DNA of 64,000 bases from Ailurus styani (GCA_002007465.1 LNAC01000101.1:2636504-2700503), one strand, 5' to 3'. Positions 34,907 to 46,985 are shown, counted from the stretch's first letter. The notes: generated by a model not told the origin, from the sequence alone. Made by a program: numbers and translations.

Positions 34907-36395
34907 AAGACCAAACAATCTTAAGTTAAACATCAGTCTCTATATTCTCTTCATAGAATCATGCAGGCTTGGTGTTACCTCAGAGCCTATGTGAGACATT
35001 TCCATCTGCAAATTAGAACCTCTATGGGGATTAAGTTTTCCAGAAAGTATGTCTACTAGGTGCTCAAAAATGCTAGCTGAAATTATTACCATGATGGTAA
35101 TGATCGTTGCTCTTTTTACACAGTGAGAGACTTCAGTTTTCTGATCCACAGAGTGTGGGGACTTGTGGGAGGCCATTGCCAAGATCTCTTTGTAGCTTTG
35201 ACCATTGCTGATAGTAGGGTGCTCTGTGAAATACATTTGAGACATCCTGGACTTGTGGTGGCATAACTGATGTGCCGTATACTTTGGACATGACTCAATT
35301 GTCCCTCTGTGCACAAAACAGTGGCAACCCAAATCCAAACCCAAACAGGTTATTCTAACATTCCATTTATCTAATTTCTTTATAGCCCTCACTCCCAACA
35401 GCACATTAAGAATATGGGCAGTTGAACCTTGGGCCCTACAGATACCTAGAATCCATGCACTTTTGTTACTCATGCAAACACATTCCATTGGCTTCATTCT
35501 TGGCCACTCAGGACTTTCAGGTCTGGAGTTGGGGTGGAGCATGTGTGGTCACCCACTATTTCCCATCCCTTTCTTGGGCCACTCCAGACCCTCTTGGTCT
35601 CCCGTGACTCTGGTTCCAGCTTTGCATGGCTCTGGACAAAAATCACACAAAGGGAATCTGATAGTATGTCACAGTACCTCACTTCCTGTCCCAACTGTGC
35701 CTCTCCCCTGCTCTGAGGCTCCCATATTGACAATGCCCTGGGATTTGTATGCACAGCCCTGAGGTGCAAGAGAGATAATGCCCTGTGGGGTGAATTGTTG
35801 ATCAATGGGAGATAAGAGCTGGTGGGTGCATTTATACAGGTTATTGGGGGCACAACCCTACAGACCGGCAACCCTTCCCACCTGGTGGCAGCCCACTCAG
35901 TAGCACCATCCCACACCGGCTCCCGTCCATCCTGCATCACTCTCCTTACTCTTCACTCCTCCCTGGGAATATGCTCCTGGACATAGCCCTGCCATGAGCC
36001 CTCTGCCACCGGCTCTGCTTTCTGGGGAACCCAGGCTAAGCCTGACTGGCTGATTGAGATTTGGGAGTTAGATTATTCACCAGTATGATAGCCATAAAAA
36101 TGTGATGAATGGTGGTGGGTGGAGAAGCAAGGAACCCCATGCAAACAGAGGGGAACCCCATGCATCACTATTACTCAGGCTTTCAGCTATGACTCACTGA
36201 AATGGAATTTGGTGATAGGTCTGGCTTCTGACTGAAAACAAAACAGCGGGCTCAGGGTAGCCAAATGCCAATTCCATCCACTCTTTGAAAAGCCACAGGG
36301 CCCCTCTGGCAGCTTTCAAGAAGCAATCATAGAACAGACTTCACTGAAGAGCAGTCCTGGGATCTAACTGAGAAAATGGCAGAGTTGATGGAAAC
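34907..36395. other. stretch without a supported gene
   Basis: Minus-strand open frames of 200 codons (34940-35542) and 148 codons (35494-35940) overlap in different phases, without recognisable domains. The piece at 35990-36060 (ctttctggggaacccaggctaag) resembles the end of an old dispersed repeat. Possibly part of the retroviral remnant to the right. Confidence 0.35.
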
Positions 36396-36553
36396 AAACT
36401 GAGGGTTGCTGGAGGGATGGGGTGGCTTGGTGACGGACACTGGGGAGGGCATGTGTTGTGGTGAGCGCTGGGTGTTGTGTAAGACTGATGAATCACAGAC
36501 CTGTACCCCTGAAACAAGTAATACATTATATGTTAATAAAAAACAAACAAAAA
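36396..36553 (+). mobile_element. L1 3' end, short
   Basis: aaacaaactgagggttgctgg ... gatgaatcacagacctgtacccctg ... aataaaaaac tail. A severely 5'-truncated insertion. Confidence 0.92.
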
Positions 36554-36809
36554 ATGACAAAGTTAAAAAAGAGAATGCATCGTCTTGACAGGCATCCCAG
36601 TCAAAGTCAGCGCAAAGGAGAAGACTGGAATCTGAGCTGTGAAATGGGGACGCTTGAGTAGATAAGACTGAGAAGCTTGACCCCGGAGACTTCTCAAGCC
36701 CCCTTCTCACCAGAGGAGAGTGTACCACGACTTGTGCTGAAGCAGAAACCCTGAAAAATGTTCTTTTTCTACTGAAGATCCACCCCTCTACTCTTGACTT
36801 GATTTTATT

Positions 36810-37021
36810 TATTTTATTTTATTTTATTTTTTTTTAAAGATTTTATTTATTTATTTCACAGAGGGAGAGAGATCACAAGGAGGCAGAGAGGCAGGCAGGG
36901 GGGGCGGGAAGCAGGCTCCCCACTGAGCAGGGAGCCTGATGCGGGCCTCGATCCCAGGACCCTGAGATCATGACCTGAGCCGAAGGCAGAGGCTTTAACC
37001 CACTGAGCCACCCAGGCGCCC
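36810..37021 (-). mobile_element. CAN-SINE
   Basis: Antisense copy with (TTTTA)n before the head; CTTGACTTGATTTTA flanks both ends. Confidence 0.95.
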
Positions 37022-37554
37022 TTGACTTGATTTTAAAGCAAATAATCAAAGTCAGTTGCCTGCATCTCCTGGACAAGAAAGTCAGTCACCGTTCTGGGAG
37101 AAAATAGCACACATGTTGTAGGACTTGTGGGCACTGGCTACTGTGACGGGAAGAACCAGGGGTGGGGGTGGCGTGTGGGAGAGTGGATTTTGAAACTGTT
37201 GGATTGGGGGAGGGGTGGAAGATTAGCCTGGGTAAGAGGAATCATCCCCACTTGGGGGCCTTCATTCACAAGTCAAGACCCAACACTATGGCCACAATAC
37301 CCACAGCTGGTCCTAATGCACTATTGGGATGGAACTCGGCCTAGAGAAATGAGGAGGATGTTAGCAGAATTTCCTGGACACAGTATCAAGGAAAGGTCAG
37401 AAGGATTAAAGTGTGGACGTTGAAACTGATTTCCTTTGTAAGACCTGAGAACCCATCAGAGGAGACACTACCTTTATGGAGGCCACCGCCCTCTCTGAGA
37501 CACTCAGTGGTGGCACACCTCTGTTGGCCTGGTGTGGACGGTGAGAGAGGTGCT

Positions 37555-37770
37555 ACTATCAATGGGAATGACAGAATTCCAGAATGGCAGAGGCCAGGCA
37601 ACTGCATTTCAATATCATGAAATCTCAAAGGAAGGTGAATGTAATTAATGTGTTGCGAAGCAAGGCTGAACCAGCCATCAAGGTTCCTTGACCCACAGGG
37701 ATCTGGAGAAATGGCTGATGGATCATAGTGTTACTAGTGGGTAAAAGATGGGGACAACTGAGCAGGGCAT
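37555..37770 (+). repeat. diverged direct repeat, copy A
   Basis: acagaattccagaatggcag ... ttgacccacagggatctgg ... gaaatggctgatg recurs in altered form at 38605-38790, about 1 kb away. Confidence 0.6.
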
Positions 37771-38604
37771 CCTTATTTATGTAATTAAAAAAGAATTCAC
37801 AAGCTCATGAGTAAAAGGCTAATGCCAGCTGTCATCGTGGAAACCACATTCCTTCTCAAGTTCCCAGGGGAACGTTGGTTCACAGGCCCAGAGCTCATTG
37901 TTTGAAAGGGAAGTTTGGTCTCCTTAAGGAAGGACCTTGCAATACCACCCTAAGTCTATATAGTAAATTTTGCCCCAGTCATTCCCCCAGGTAGACCTGA
38001 GATCATATTCCAGAGTAACTATGCACCAGAATAGAAGAAAAACCTAGAATTTCCAAGGACTGTGTGACATGGGATCTCAGATAAGGCTGATTGAAACCAG
38101 AGGACATCACATGCTCCTCTGCCTGGAATGAAGGCTTAGGGAGGCCAAATGAGAGTCAAGTCCAGGCTCAAGTCTGGCTGATGATGGGCCCTGTGAGTTT
38201 TCAGACCCACTCTGTGGTTATTTCCTCAGCCGCAAAGTGGGATTGTGATAATGCAACAGATACTGTAGATACCTGGCCCATACCCCTTACTACTTCTGTG
38301 CACTGTAGCCAGATAGCTTCCCACTGCAAACATCAGTGAGTCTTTGTCTATGGTCTTTCTTTAGCAGCTGGTCTGTGCATGGAGAAGGTTGGATTTGCCA
38401 GAGAGTTAATTCCAGGTCAGAGAAATAGGAATGTCAGAATATATGCCAGAGGTTCTATCAGTTGACTATGTTTCCCAAAAGGTCCCAGAAGTCACCCCCT
38501 CTATAAAACAAGGAATTAATTAGTGAGAAGACCCCTGGATTATTGAGAACTTGAATGGTGGCCCATTATTTATGGTAGGAGACACTGTAATGGAATTAGC
38601 TTCC

Positions 38605-38786
38605 CTAATGTTAATGGTGATAACAGGATTCCAGAATAGCAGAGCCCATGTGACAGCCCTAAATTGTCAGTGACATGATAGATATAATTACTGCCTAGGT
38701 GGGAAAGGTACCAAGAGTGCTTTGACCCACAGGGATATGTAGGAATGGCTAATGATGATTATGTTCTTGGAGTGAGACAGATGGGC
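38605..38786 (+). repeat. diverged direct repeat, copy B
   Basis: aacaggattccagaatagcag ... tttgacccacagggatatg ... ggaatggctaatgatg matches copy A in order. Confidence 0.6.
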
Positions 38787-39155
38787 AGTATTATGGACAG
38801 AATGCTTGTGTCTGCCCAAAATTCATATATTGGAATCCTAACCCCCCAGTGTGATGTTATTAGGAAGTAGGGCCTTTGGGAGGTGACTAGGTCATCAGAG
38901 ACCCCTCATGAGTGGGACTAATGCCCTTATAAAAGAGACCCCGGAGAGCTTCCTTGGCCCTTCTGCCTTGTGTGGACACAGAGAGAATGTGGCCATTCGT
39001 GAACCAGGTGTTAGGCCCTCAGCAGACACAGACTCTGCCAGCGCCCCGATCTTGAACTCTCCAGTCTCCAGAACTGTGAGAAATCAAAGTTTTTTTTGCT
39101 CAAATCATCAAGTCTATAGTATGTTTGTTATAGCAGCTTAAAGGGACTAAGGCAG
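38787..39155 (+). mobile_element. MaLR LTR (MLT1/MST type)
   Basis: ttggaatcctaaccccccagtgtgatg ... gggcctttgggaggtgactaggtcatc ... cagactctgccagcgcc ... ccagaactgtgagaaatcaaag ... tatagcagcttaaagggactaagg follows the MaLR LTR consensus almost end to end. A 77-codon open frame inside is spurious. Confidence 0.94.
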
Positions 39156-39308
39156 CAAACAGGGTATTATTTGACTCATAATCAAAAGATCAAGATCAGA
39201 TATCAGGAGGCTGATGTCACTACCATGATAGAAAAGTCATGATATTTCATCTGTTTCCAAACCTGAGAGAGTTCTAAGATCTGAGCCTAGCAATTGAAAA
39301 GGGGGCCA

Positions 39309-39499
39309 GGGCGCCTGGGTGGTTCAGTGGGTTAAAGCCTCTGCCTTCGGCTCAGGTCATGATCTCAGGGTCCTGGGATCGAGGCCCGCATCAGGCTCCC
39401 GGCTCAGCGGGGAGCCTTCTTCCTCCTCTCTCTCTGCCTGCCTCTTCCCCTACTTGTGATCTCTCTCTGTCAAATAAATAAATAAAATCTTTAAAAAAA
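39309..39499 (+). mobile_element. CAN-SINE
   Basis: Sense copy ending A(7) then a G-run. Confidence 0.95.
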
Positions 39500-40117
39500 G
39501 GGGGGGGCAAATCTTGAGAAACCTTGAACTACTACAACAAATATATATAGTGGTTCTTCTCCCAATCCTTTCTCCAAATAGGCCTTTAGTCATTGATGAG
39601 GCATCATCAATATGGATTTCCCTAGAATATGGCAGAACCATCGTGTTGGCTCCCTGACCTGTTGAGTAAGGGTCATTAATTTAAAAAAAAAAAAAAAAGG
39701 AGAAACAAAGGCCAACTGGAAGTTTCTGAAACTACTCCCAACCCTTGGCCAAGAAAATAAATCAAGCCATAGTACATCCTGGGTAGAATGACAGATTACT
39801 GCCTCCCTCAGAGATTTAAAAAACAGGTAGTGGTTCCCATTTTACTTTCCATTTCACTCATGGGCATATGGCCCTGCAGAACCCAGATGGATTATTTTGC
39901 ATGATGGTGGACTACTATAAATTTAACTAAGATGTAGCCCTAATTATAGTTGCCCTTCCAGATTAACACAACCTCTGACAATTGGTATGAGGCTATAGAT
40001 TTAGCAAATGCATTGTTGTTGAATTACATTACGAATGAGGCTCAAAAGCAGTTTGCATTCATCTGAGATGGAGAACAGCACAAACTCAGTCTTGTCCAGT
40101 CCTTGTTAATTCTACTG

Positions 40118-40490
40118 CTGTCAGTCCATTGGCCACAGTTCCCCAGGAAAACAGAACTGAGAGAGACAGAGAGAGAGAGAGAGTTTTTTTTTTTTAATAA
40201 AGGATTAGCTCATGTGATGTAGGGGGTTGTTGGCAAGCTGGAGACCCAGGAAAACCAGAGTGTGATTCAGTCTGAGTCCAAAGGCTTGAGATCAAGAACT
40301 GATAGTACAGATCCCAGTCTGAGACCAGGAGACCATGAGATGAGATGTCCAAGCTCGAGCTGTGAGGCAGAAAAAAGGGGGTTAAAATTCCTCCTTCCCC
40401 CACCTTTTGTTCTATTCATGCCCTCAATAATTGTATGATGCCCACCCGCCCTGGAGCAGGCAATCTACTTTGCTGAAAAACTAACCATCA
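40118..40490 (-). mobile_element. ancient dispersed repeat
   Basis: ttccccaggaaaacagaactgag ... aaggattagctcatgtgatg ... gctggagacccaggaaaacc ... gttctattcatgccctcaa ... gcaatctactttgctg is a common mammalian repeat phrase order. Includes (GA)n at 40155-40182. Family not assigned. Confidence 0.55.
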
Positions 40491-40512
40491 CACTCAGTAT
40501 CAAAATAGTCCA

Positions 40513-40814
40513 AGCAATGCTGTCCAACAGAAATTAAGTCACATGTGTAAGTTTAGTAATCACACTGAAAAAAAAGTCAAAAAGCAATTAGTGAAATTAA
40601 CAATATATGTATTGACTTATTAAACATACCTAAAATATTATTGGTTACAATATACAATCGATATAACAATATTAATGAGACTTTTATGTTATTTTTTCAT
40701 ACCAAATCTTCAAAATCTGGTGTATACTTTATGGTTATAACACATCTTAATTAGCCACATTTCAAGGGCTGAACAGCTGCCTGGAGCTAGGGGCTACCAT
40801 GCTGGACACTGCAG
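40513..40814. mobile_element. ancient DNA-transposon-type repeat
   Basis: gctgtccaacagaaat ... cataccaaatcttcaaaatctggtg ... agccacatttcaagggctgaa ... gctaccatgctggacactgc, with complementary termini (ctgtccaac / gctggacac). Confidence 0.65.
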
Positions 40815-41109
40815 GTCTAAAGAACCCTTCATTGTCTGGATATTCTGCAGAACATCACACTAGGACACTATACTGATGACATCGTGCTAACCAGACCAGG
40901 TGAACAAGAAAAGACAGGTATTCTAGATGCACTGGTAAGACACATACATGTCAGAAGGTGGGATATAAGCCCTACAAAGATTCAGGGGTCTGCCACATTG
41001 GTGAAATTTTTAAACCTCCTAGATATTAATGTAGAAAATAATTTAACTTGCCCAAAGAGATGTCTGGCCTCAGCTCTTGGCTGGTAGGCAGTCATCTCTA
41101 GGCTGTTGG

Positions 41110-41640
41110 AATGTCACGCCTGATAGAAGTGTTGCATTATAACTGGGGCCAGCCATATTGTAACAAGGTGATTTCGGGTAGGACCTTTGGGTCACGTGGT
41201 GTCCGTATGACCTCTGGAGAGGCTGCAGACAGAGACCAGTTGCAAAGGCAATCAACCATGCTTGGGCGATGGAGTCCCAATCCTTTGAACACTAGCCTTG
41301 GGTAAGCTTCCCTGGTTGGCAATACTCCAAGTGCATTGTCATGTATCAATGCCAGGAGAGTAGTGCTCTCTTGACTCCATGGGGAGAGGACAACTGGAAG
41401 CTCTGTGATTTGTACTTACCTGGATTCTGTCCTATGCATTTCTTCCCTTGGCTGACCCTAACCTACATCTTTTAGCATTTAGAAACTATAGCTGCGAAGG
41501 GAACAACTATGAGTGAGTTTTGCAAATTTTTCTAGCAAATTATCGAAACTAAAGGTGATCTTGGGGACTCCCAAACTTGCAACTGGTATCATAAGTGAGG
41601 GTGATCTTGTGCAGACTGTGACCCTTAACTTCACAGTGGG
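41110..41640 (+). mobile_element. LTR-like end of the retroviral remnant
   Basis: Follows pol directly. Contains cccaatcctttgaacactagc, gtaagcttccctggttgg, gactccatggggagaggac and the cttcccttggctga block shared with 4896-5035. Probably the 3' LTR. Confidence 0.5.
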
Positions 41641-41985
41641 TTACTTTCATGTTATCATTAAATGTCAATATATCTTTGTCTACATATTGACCGCTTTCTT
41701 TGTTCTGTATGTCTTATAGCTCAGACTTCCCATCTGATAACACTTTTCGTAAATTCGTTGGTTAATTCAGGTCTGCTAGTGACATTTTTTTTCCTGTTTT
41801 CATCTGAAAATGTCTTATTTTGTGTCATCTTTGAAATATTTGTGTATAGGTTTTCAGGTTGCTAGTTACTTTTACCAGCACAATGAAGATTTAATTCCAT
41901 AGTCATCTGGCTTCTACTGTAGCTATTAAAAGTATCAGATCCCTAAGTAAGGTAATCTGTTTCTGCAACCCCCAGGTTTGTTTGT

Positions 41986-42190
41986 TTGTTTTTTTTTAAG
42001 ATTTTATTTATTTATTTGAGAGAGAGAGAGAGAGCTCACACAAGCTGGGGGGCAGGGAGGGACAGAGGGAGAGGGAGAAACAGGCTTCCCACTGAGCAGA
42101 AAGCCCCATGTGGGGCTCGATCCCAGGATCCTGGGATCATGACCTGAGCTGAAGGCAGATGCCCAACTGACTGAGCCACCCAGGTGCCCT
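41986..42190 (-). mobile_element. CAN-SINE
   Basis: Antisense copy with (GTTT)n before the T-run. Confidence 0.95.
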
Positions 42191-42221
42191 GAACTCCCAG
42201 CTATTTTTAATAATTTTTTGT

Positions 42222-42408
42222 TGGGCTCCTGGTTGGCTCAGTAGGTTGAGTGTCTGCCTTCGGCTCAGGTCATGATCCCAGGGTCCTAGAATCGAGTTCC
42301 ACATCAGGCTCCCTGCTCAGTGGGGAGTCTGGTTTTCCTTCTCCCTCTGCCCCTCCCCTCCACTCATGCACACACACTATCTCTCAAATAAATAAAATCT
42401 TTAAAAAC
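42222..42408 (+). mobile_element. CAN-SINE
   Basis: Sense copy, slightly worn head (ggctcctggttggctc); TTTTTTGTTG on both sides. Forms a head-to-head inverted pair with the preceding element. Confidence 0.93.
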
Positions 42409-42490
42409 ATTTTTTTGTTGTTTTTAATTTCCTGAAGTTTCATTGTAATAGTCTTGGTGTGTATGTCCTTTTGTTTGGAGTTCATAGTGG

Positions 42491-42680
42491 TTTTTTTTTT
42501 TGTTTTTTTTTTTTTTAGAGAAAGTAAGGGGTGTTTGGGTCCTAGTNAGGGAAAAAATCTTAAGCAGGTTCCATGCCTAGTGTGGAGCCCAGTGAGGGCC
42601 TTGATCTCACCACCCTGAGATCACCACCTGAGCTGAAATCAAAAGTAGGACACTTAACCAACTGAGCTACCCAGGAACCC
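42491..42680 (-). mobile_element. CAN-SINE, old, with N
   Basis: Worn antisense copy; single N at 42547; TCATAGTG duplicated at both ends. Confidence 0.88.
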
Positions 42681-43390
42681 CTCATAGTGATTCTTGAATT
42701 GGTAGGCTGGTTTCTGTCTTCACTTCAGGAAAATTGTCAACCATTAATGTTTCAAATATTTCGTCTGCCACATTCTGTCTTCTCCCCTTCTGGGACTCTG
42801 ATCAAGAATATGGTAGACCTTCTCACTGTTTTCTTCTCTATGTCTCTCACCTTCATTACATGCTTCATTCTGGATATTGTGTTTTGACCCATCATCCATT
42901 TTACAAATTCTACTATAACTCTGCCTACAGAGCCATCGATTTAGTTCTTAGTTTCAGTTATTTTGTTTTTTCAGTTCTAGAATTTCTAGTTGCTTCTTTT
43001 TCATATATATTCTGTCAGTTTTTATAATTTCCAGCTCTCCACCCAAATTTCCAAAGTTCTTTTTTATATCCTTGATCAGAATAAGCATAATTATGTTCAA
43101 ATCTATGACCAGTAAGTCCACTACCTGAAGCTCCCATGTCACCATTTCTATTGCTTATCATTTTTCTTGGCTTTTGTTCCCAGCGCCTTATCTCCTCATG
43201 CGCCTGATATCTGTGATTGTGTGCCAGACATTATGTTAGAACAATCGTTTGTGGAAATAATTCGAGACGTTGGTGGTATTAGCTTATTCCATGTGGATTT
43301 TCATTTGCTTCCACCAGGTACCCAGGGCACCAGGAATCAGGATTTTCTTGATGTATTGCTGGGGGTTAGGATTTCCTGAGTCACGAAGAT

Positions 43391-43779
43391 GACTGGAGGT
43401 TGGTTTGCAATCCCTGCAAAGTGCTGCTTTACTTCTGATGTAACTTTTTCAGAATCCTGACCCAAAGCAAGCCTGGGGCTCCAACCTTTGTCCTAATGTC
43501 TGTGACGTTATCAGAAGCATCACTTGGCTAGCTTCTCGGTCTCTTTACCCTGAACAGCGATGCTCCCAGAAAAGAGGCCCCAATCAGGGACTTAATTCAC
43601 TTGATTTTGTTTTTGTTCTCTCTCTTCATCTGATATTTATTCATTACCTTCTTATTGCCTCAATGTCTTGCAGTTTTTTGGTTTTAGTTTTCCTTTTTTC
43701 ATTTTCCAGAGCAGGCGGCTAGTCCAAATGACCTGCTTTACTGTTACTAGAAGTTGTTTCACGAGAGGGAGGTATATGC
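43391..43779. other. no feature recognised
   Basis: T-rich, probably continuing old antisense LINE sequence, but no phrase is diagnostic. Confidence 0.3.
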
Positions 43780-44130
43780 AAGGGGAGCCATAGGACTGAA
43801 GGAAAAGCCCAACAAGTCCAGCTTGACAAGAAATGGTTTATTAAGGGGACTTACGGACAGAAGTGTGTCTTGGGCAGCTGTAAGACAAGTGGGTTTCCAC
43901 AACCCCACCTCCAGTGAAAGCTGCTTTTATAGTTCCAGAGGCTGGGAAGTACATGCTTGTAGACCACCTGGGAAGAAATATCTGAGAATAGTTCTGCGTC
44001 ATAGTCTTACCTCCAGAGCAGATCAAAGATGTTATGCCCCAGGGGTGTAGGTAAGGAAGTCTCTGTTATGCATTTTTAAGAGATTATTGTCATATCTCCT
44101 ACTTGTTTCGAGTTCCTTTGATGGGTAAAG
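43780..44130 (-). mobile_element. LTR-like repeat, unclassified
   Basis: gacaagaaatggtttattaagggg (antisense AATAAA context) and gttatgccccaggggtgtaggt resemble an antisense LTR end. Family not named. Confidence 0.3.
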
Positions 44131-44656
44131 TGTGCACTAAGCTCCCATTTATCTGGCATGATTAGAGACTATAGAAGAAATAAATTACATTAAGCCCAAA
44201 TTGCTTTCAGCTTTGATTAAAACTAAACTCAGAGGCCGCAATTTTTCTTAGAGATAAGTTTTACAAAGCTGTGGATGCAAGTGCTTTTGAGAATGTAAAA
44301 CACTGGTTTAAGAATTAGCCTTTGAGGATTGATGAGAATTGTAAGTTACAGCAATACATGTTCTGAGACTTGTCAAAAATCTGAGTTTGTTTTTATCTGC
44401 TTACTAATAAGGCACAGGAAGCTTTTTTCCCCTATGGTGTCAAAAGATTTATTTGAATAATTTCCTTGAGGTTATGAATGTTTGATATAGACAACCACAT
44501 TTGTTAGAATGCTTGTTATAGAATTCTTCCTTAAGTTGGTAAAAAGTGTTTGTCATAGGAAATTAATTTCATTCACTGGCTTTGTGATAATTATCTGGCT
44601 GATTTTACCTCACTGATTTATTGTAATTGATACAGCTGGCATAAAAAGACTGTGAG
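44131..44656. other. no feature recognised
   Basis: AT-rich low-copy sequence. Confidence 0.4.
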
Positions 44657-44846
44657 GGGGGCTGGCTGGGTGGCAGTCAGTTAAGCGTCTGACTCCTGCT
44701 TTTGCTCAGGTGAGGATCCCTGGATCGTGAGATCGAGCCCCATGTCCGGCTTGGCACTCAGTGTGGAGTCTGCTTGAGACTCTCTCCCTCTATCCCTTTG
44801 CCCCTTCCCCCCTTAAATAAATAAATAAATCTAAAAAAAAAAAAAA
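44657..44846 (+). mobile_element. CAN-SINE, older
   Basis: 'cagttaagcgtctgactcctg' subtype; target duplication AAAAAGACTGTGAG. Confidence 0.93.
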
Positions 44847-44880
44847 GACTGTGAGATTCCCTTAAAATTAGGTATATAAT

Positions 44881-45080
44881 GGGTGCCTGGCTGGCTCAGT
44901 CGGTTAAGCGTCTGCCTTTGGCTCAGGTCACAGTCCCAGGGCCCTGGGATCTAGTCCTGCATTGGGCTCCCCGCTCTGCAGGGGAGTCTGCTTCTCCCTC
45001 TGCCCTTTCCCCACCCCGTTTGTGTACATGCGCTCCATCTCTCTCTCTCAAAAATAAATAAATGAAATCTTTTAAAAAAT
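44881..45080 (+). mobile_element. CAN-SINE
   Basis: Sense copy starting gggtgcctggctggctcag, 35 bases after the previous one in the same orientation. Confidence 0.93.
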
Positions 45081-45494
45081 TAAACTATAATTAAAGGAAT
45101 TCCTTCTGGTGAAAATTCATTTTGTTTTATGTATAAATTAAAGTGGCTTTAACAAATTAATTTAGAAATGCAATGCAGAATATCCAGTTTATCACAACTG
45201 GGTATTCAGGCGAATGGAATACTCTTGCTTATTTTTATATTCTTGTTTTATTTTAACTTTATTCATCGGTGGATCATCAAATTCCTACAGATTAAATGGT
45301 AGTGTAATACACTTAAAGCTTCCCTAAGCATATAAACACTTTAATGGGTGATGATTCAGAAGGGATCTGTGCTGCTAGGTATCACTCATCGCCTTGTATT
45401 TGCCCAATAAATAAGACATCCCATGCTGGAACATCAGCTGAATAGGTATTAGCTGGAGGTGGAGAAAAAGACAGGAGCAAGTAGTATAAGCAAA
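45081..45494. other. no feature recognised
   Basis: AT-rich low-copy sequence. Confidence 0.4.
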
Positions 45495-45698
45495 TAGCTT
45501 GGAGTCAGACTGACAGTAGTCGAAATCTTGTCTCTACCCCTTATTAGCCTTGTGCTCCCTGGGTAAGTTACTCTGAGCCTCAGTGTCATCACCTATAAAT
45601 TGGGGGTAATGATATTAGCCATCTCATGGGGTCTTTTTGGTGGTGGGGGGGAAGAAGTTAAAGGATGAAGTGAGAGTGTGATTATAAAACACTTAGTA
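45495..45698 (+). mobile_element. MIR SINE
   Basis: ttggagtcagactgacagtag ... gttactctgagcctcagtgtc ... attgggggtaatgatatta ... gattataaaacacttagtag. Confidence 0.88.
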
Positions 45699-45889
45699 GG
45701 GATGCCTGGGTGGCTCAATCGTTAAGTGTCTCCCTTTGGCTCAGGTCACGATCCCAGGGTCCTGGGATGGAGTCCTGCTCAGCGGGAGGCCTACTTCTCA
45801 CTCTCCCACTCCCCCTGCTTGTGTTCCTTCTCTCAAAGTGTCTCTCCCTCTCTCTGTCAAATAAATAAAATCTTTAGAAAAAAAAAAAA
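45699..45889 (+). mobile_element. CAN-SINE inserted at the MIR end
   Basis: Duplication ATAAAACACTTAGTA/ATAAAGCACTTGGTA shows insertion into the 3' end of the MIR. Confidence 0.95.
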
Positions 45890-46639
45890 GGATAAAGCAC
45901 TTGGTATACTGAGAGCACAGAAGTACTTAAGAAATAATGACAGGTATTACCACTTGAGAATATATATTCTGTTGCCTAGAGGAGTAAAGGCAGATCCAGA
46001 ATTTCTGCTACAAGGGGCTCAAGAGCAGTAATCACAGTGAAAGGCAGGGCAGGACCCTGCTTTTACACTGATTCTACGCTTAGAGAAAATGAGAAAGGGT
46101 TTGAGATTTACAGGGATTAGAGCGCCCCCCCCCTCCTATTCAGTGATGATATTCAGGGGGATTTCTTGCACTCCCTCTCTAGTCCAAGGCAACTAACTAG
46201 TCAACAAATACAAAAAGGCGCTGCCAAGGGACGGGACTCTCAGGGAGAAGGCAAAGAGAGAAGGGTCCCGTGCTTACACTTCTGCTAGATCCCACTAATT
46301 CCCTTATATCGACTGCACATCGGCCGGCCACACTCTTCCTTGACTTCAGCCAATCTCCATTTCCTGGGAGTTAAGGGCAAGATCTTTGGTTTTATTGGCC
46401 ACAGACAGCAGAGCGGTCCTCCTGAGAGCAGACTGGTTTACAATAGCCCCTCTGATCTCGGGAAGACACTGCCCAAATTCCCTTGCAGCCTCTGCAGAGG
46501 CCCAAACGAGATGAACAGACATCCAATTCTCAACACCAACTCAGGTCCAGGATACACTCAGGCATCCAGAGCCTCTGCAGTCTCTTTTGCTTCTGTCTGG
46601 CCACACTCTTTACCCAGGCAGCACGAGGTTTGATACTAG
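45890..46639. other. no gene recognised
   Basis: Low-copy sequence, moderately CpG-containing at 46215-46340; no exon could be supported. Confidence 0.4.
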
Positions 46640-46820
46640 GCGCTGGAGGACTGAGTTTGAAATCCAGGGTTCATCCCTAGTTAGCTTGTGACCTTGGGCA
46701 AGATACTTTTCTGTGCCTAGTTTTCCCCACACCAAGACTGACCCAAGGACTATTCTTAATCTGGAGGGTTTGGCACAGCAATTGCATAGAAAACTTTCAA
46801 TAAGTATCAGCTGTGATTAC
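46640..46820 (+). mobile_element. MIR SINE
   Basis: ggactgagtttgaaatccagg ... gcttgtgaccttgggcaagatac ... caataagtatcagctgtgat. Confidence 0.8.
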
Positions 46821-46849
46821 CTTACAGGCCCGGGACCAAAACAAACCTA

Positions 46850-46985
46850 TTAAGTTGCTCTAATTATATGGTGAAAAGACCCTGGGCTTTAGTTACAGTC
46901 TCAACACTGACACTTCATCATCTTGGACAAGTTGGACTTCTTTTGGTCCCATTTCCCCAATCGTCACATGATGGACTTCACTGAT
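46850..46985 (+). mobile_element. MIR fragment
   Basis: gggctttagttacagtctc ... catcttggacaagttggac ... tttccccaatcgtcacatgatgg. Confidence 0.6.

Larger units (their letters stand above)
39880..41090 (+). pseudogene. retroviral pol (reverse transcriptase) fragment, broken
   Basis: In one forward frame, 40866-41080 includes the polymerase active-site motif YTDD (codons at 40869-40880) followed by a basic segment and FLN-like text typical of a retroviral RT connection. The preceding fingers/palm part at 39880-40110 is recognisable only in shifting frames. It is separated by two inserted old repeats (40118-40490 and 40513-40814). Non-functional fossil. Confidence 0.7.
37050..41640 (+). mobile_element. 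ancient endogenous retrovirus remnant
   Basis: A heavily mutated internal region is suggested by a reverse-transcriptase core at 39880-41090 and an LTR-like segment at 41110-41640. Diverged internal copies at 37555-37770 and 38605-38790 may also belong to it. Multiple stops, shifts and later insertions (MaLR LTR, SINE, two old repeats) leave no functional gene. Retroviral class not assigned; boundaries approximate. Confidence 0.55.
41641..43390 (-). mobile_element. antisense old L1 3' region (L1M type), multiply interrupted
   Basis: T-rich + strand with ttttcaggttgctagtt, catctggcttctactgt, ttcagttctagaatttctagttg, tttctattgcttatcatt. Interrupted by SINEs at 41986-42190, 42222-42408 and 42491-42680. 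Confidence 0.6.

Noticed and set aside
43780..44130. Confident assignment to a named retroviral LTR
   Set aside because: Only general features are visible; without a repeat library the family cannot be named.
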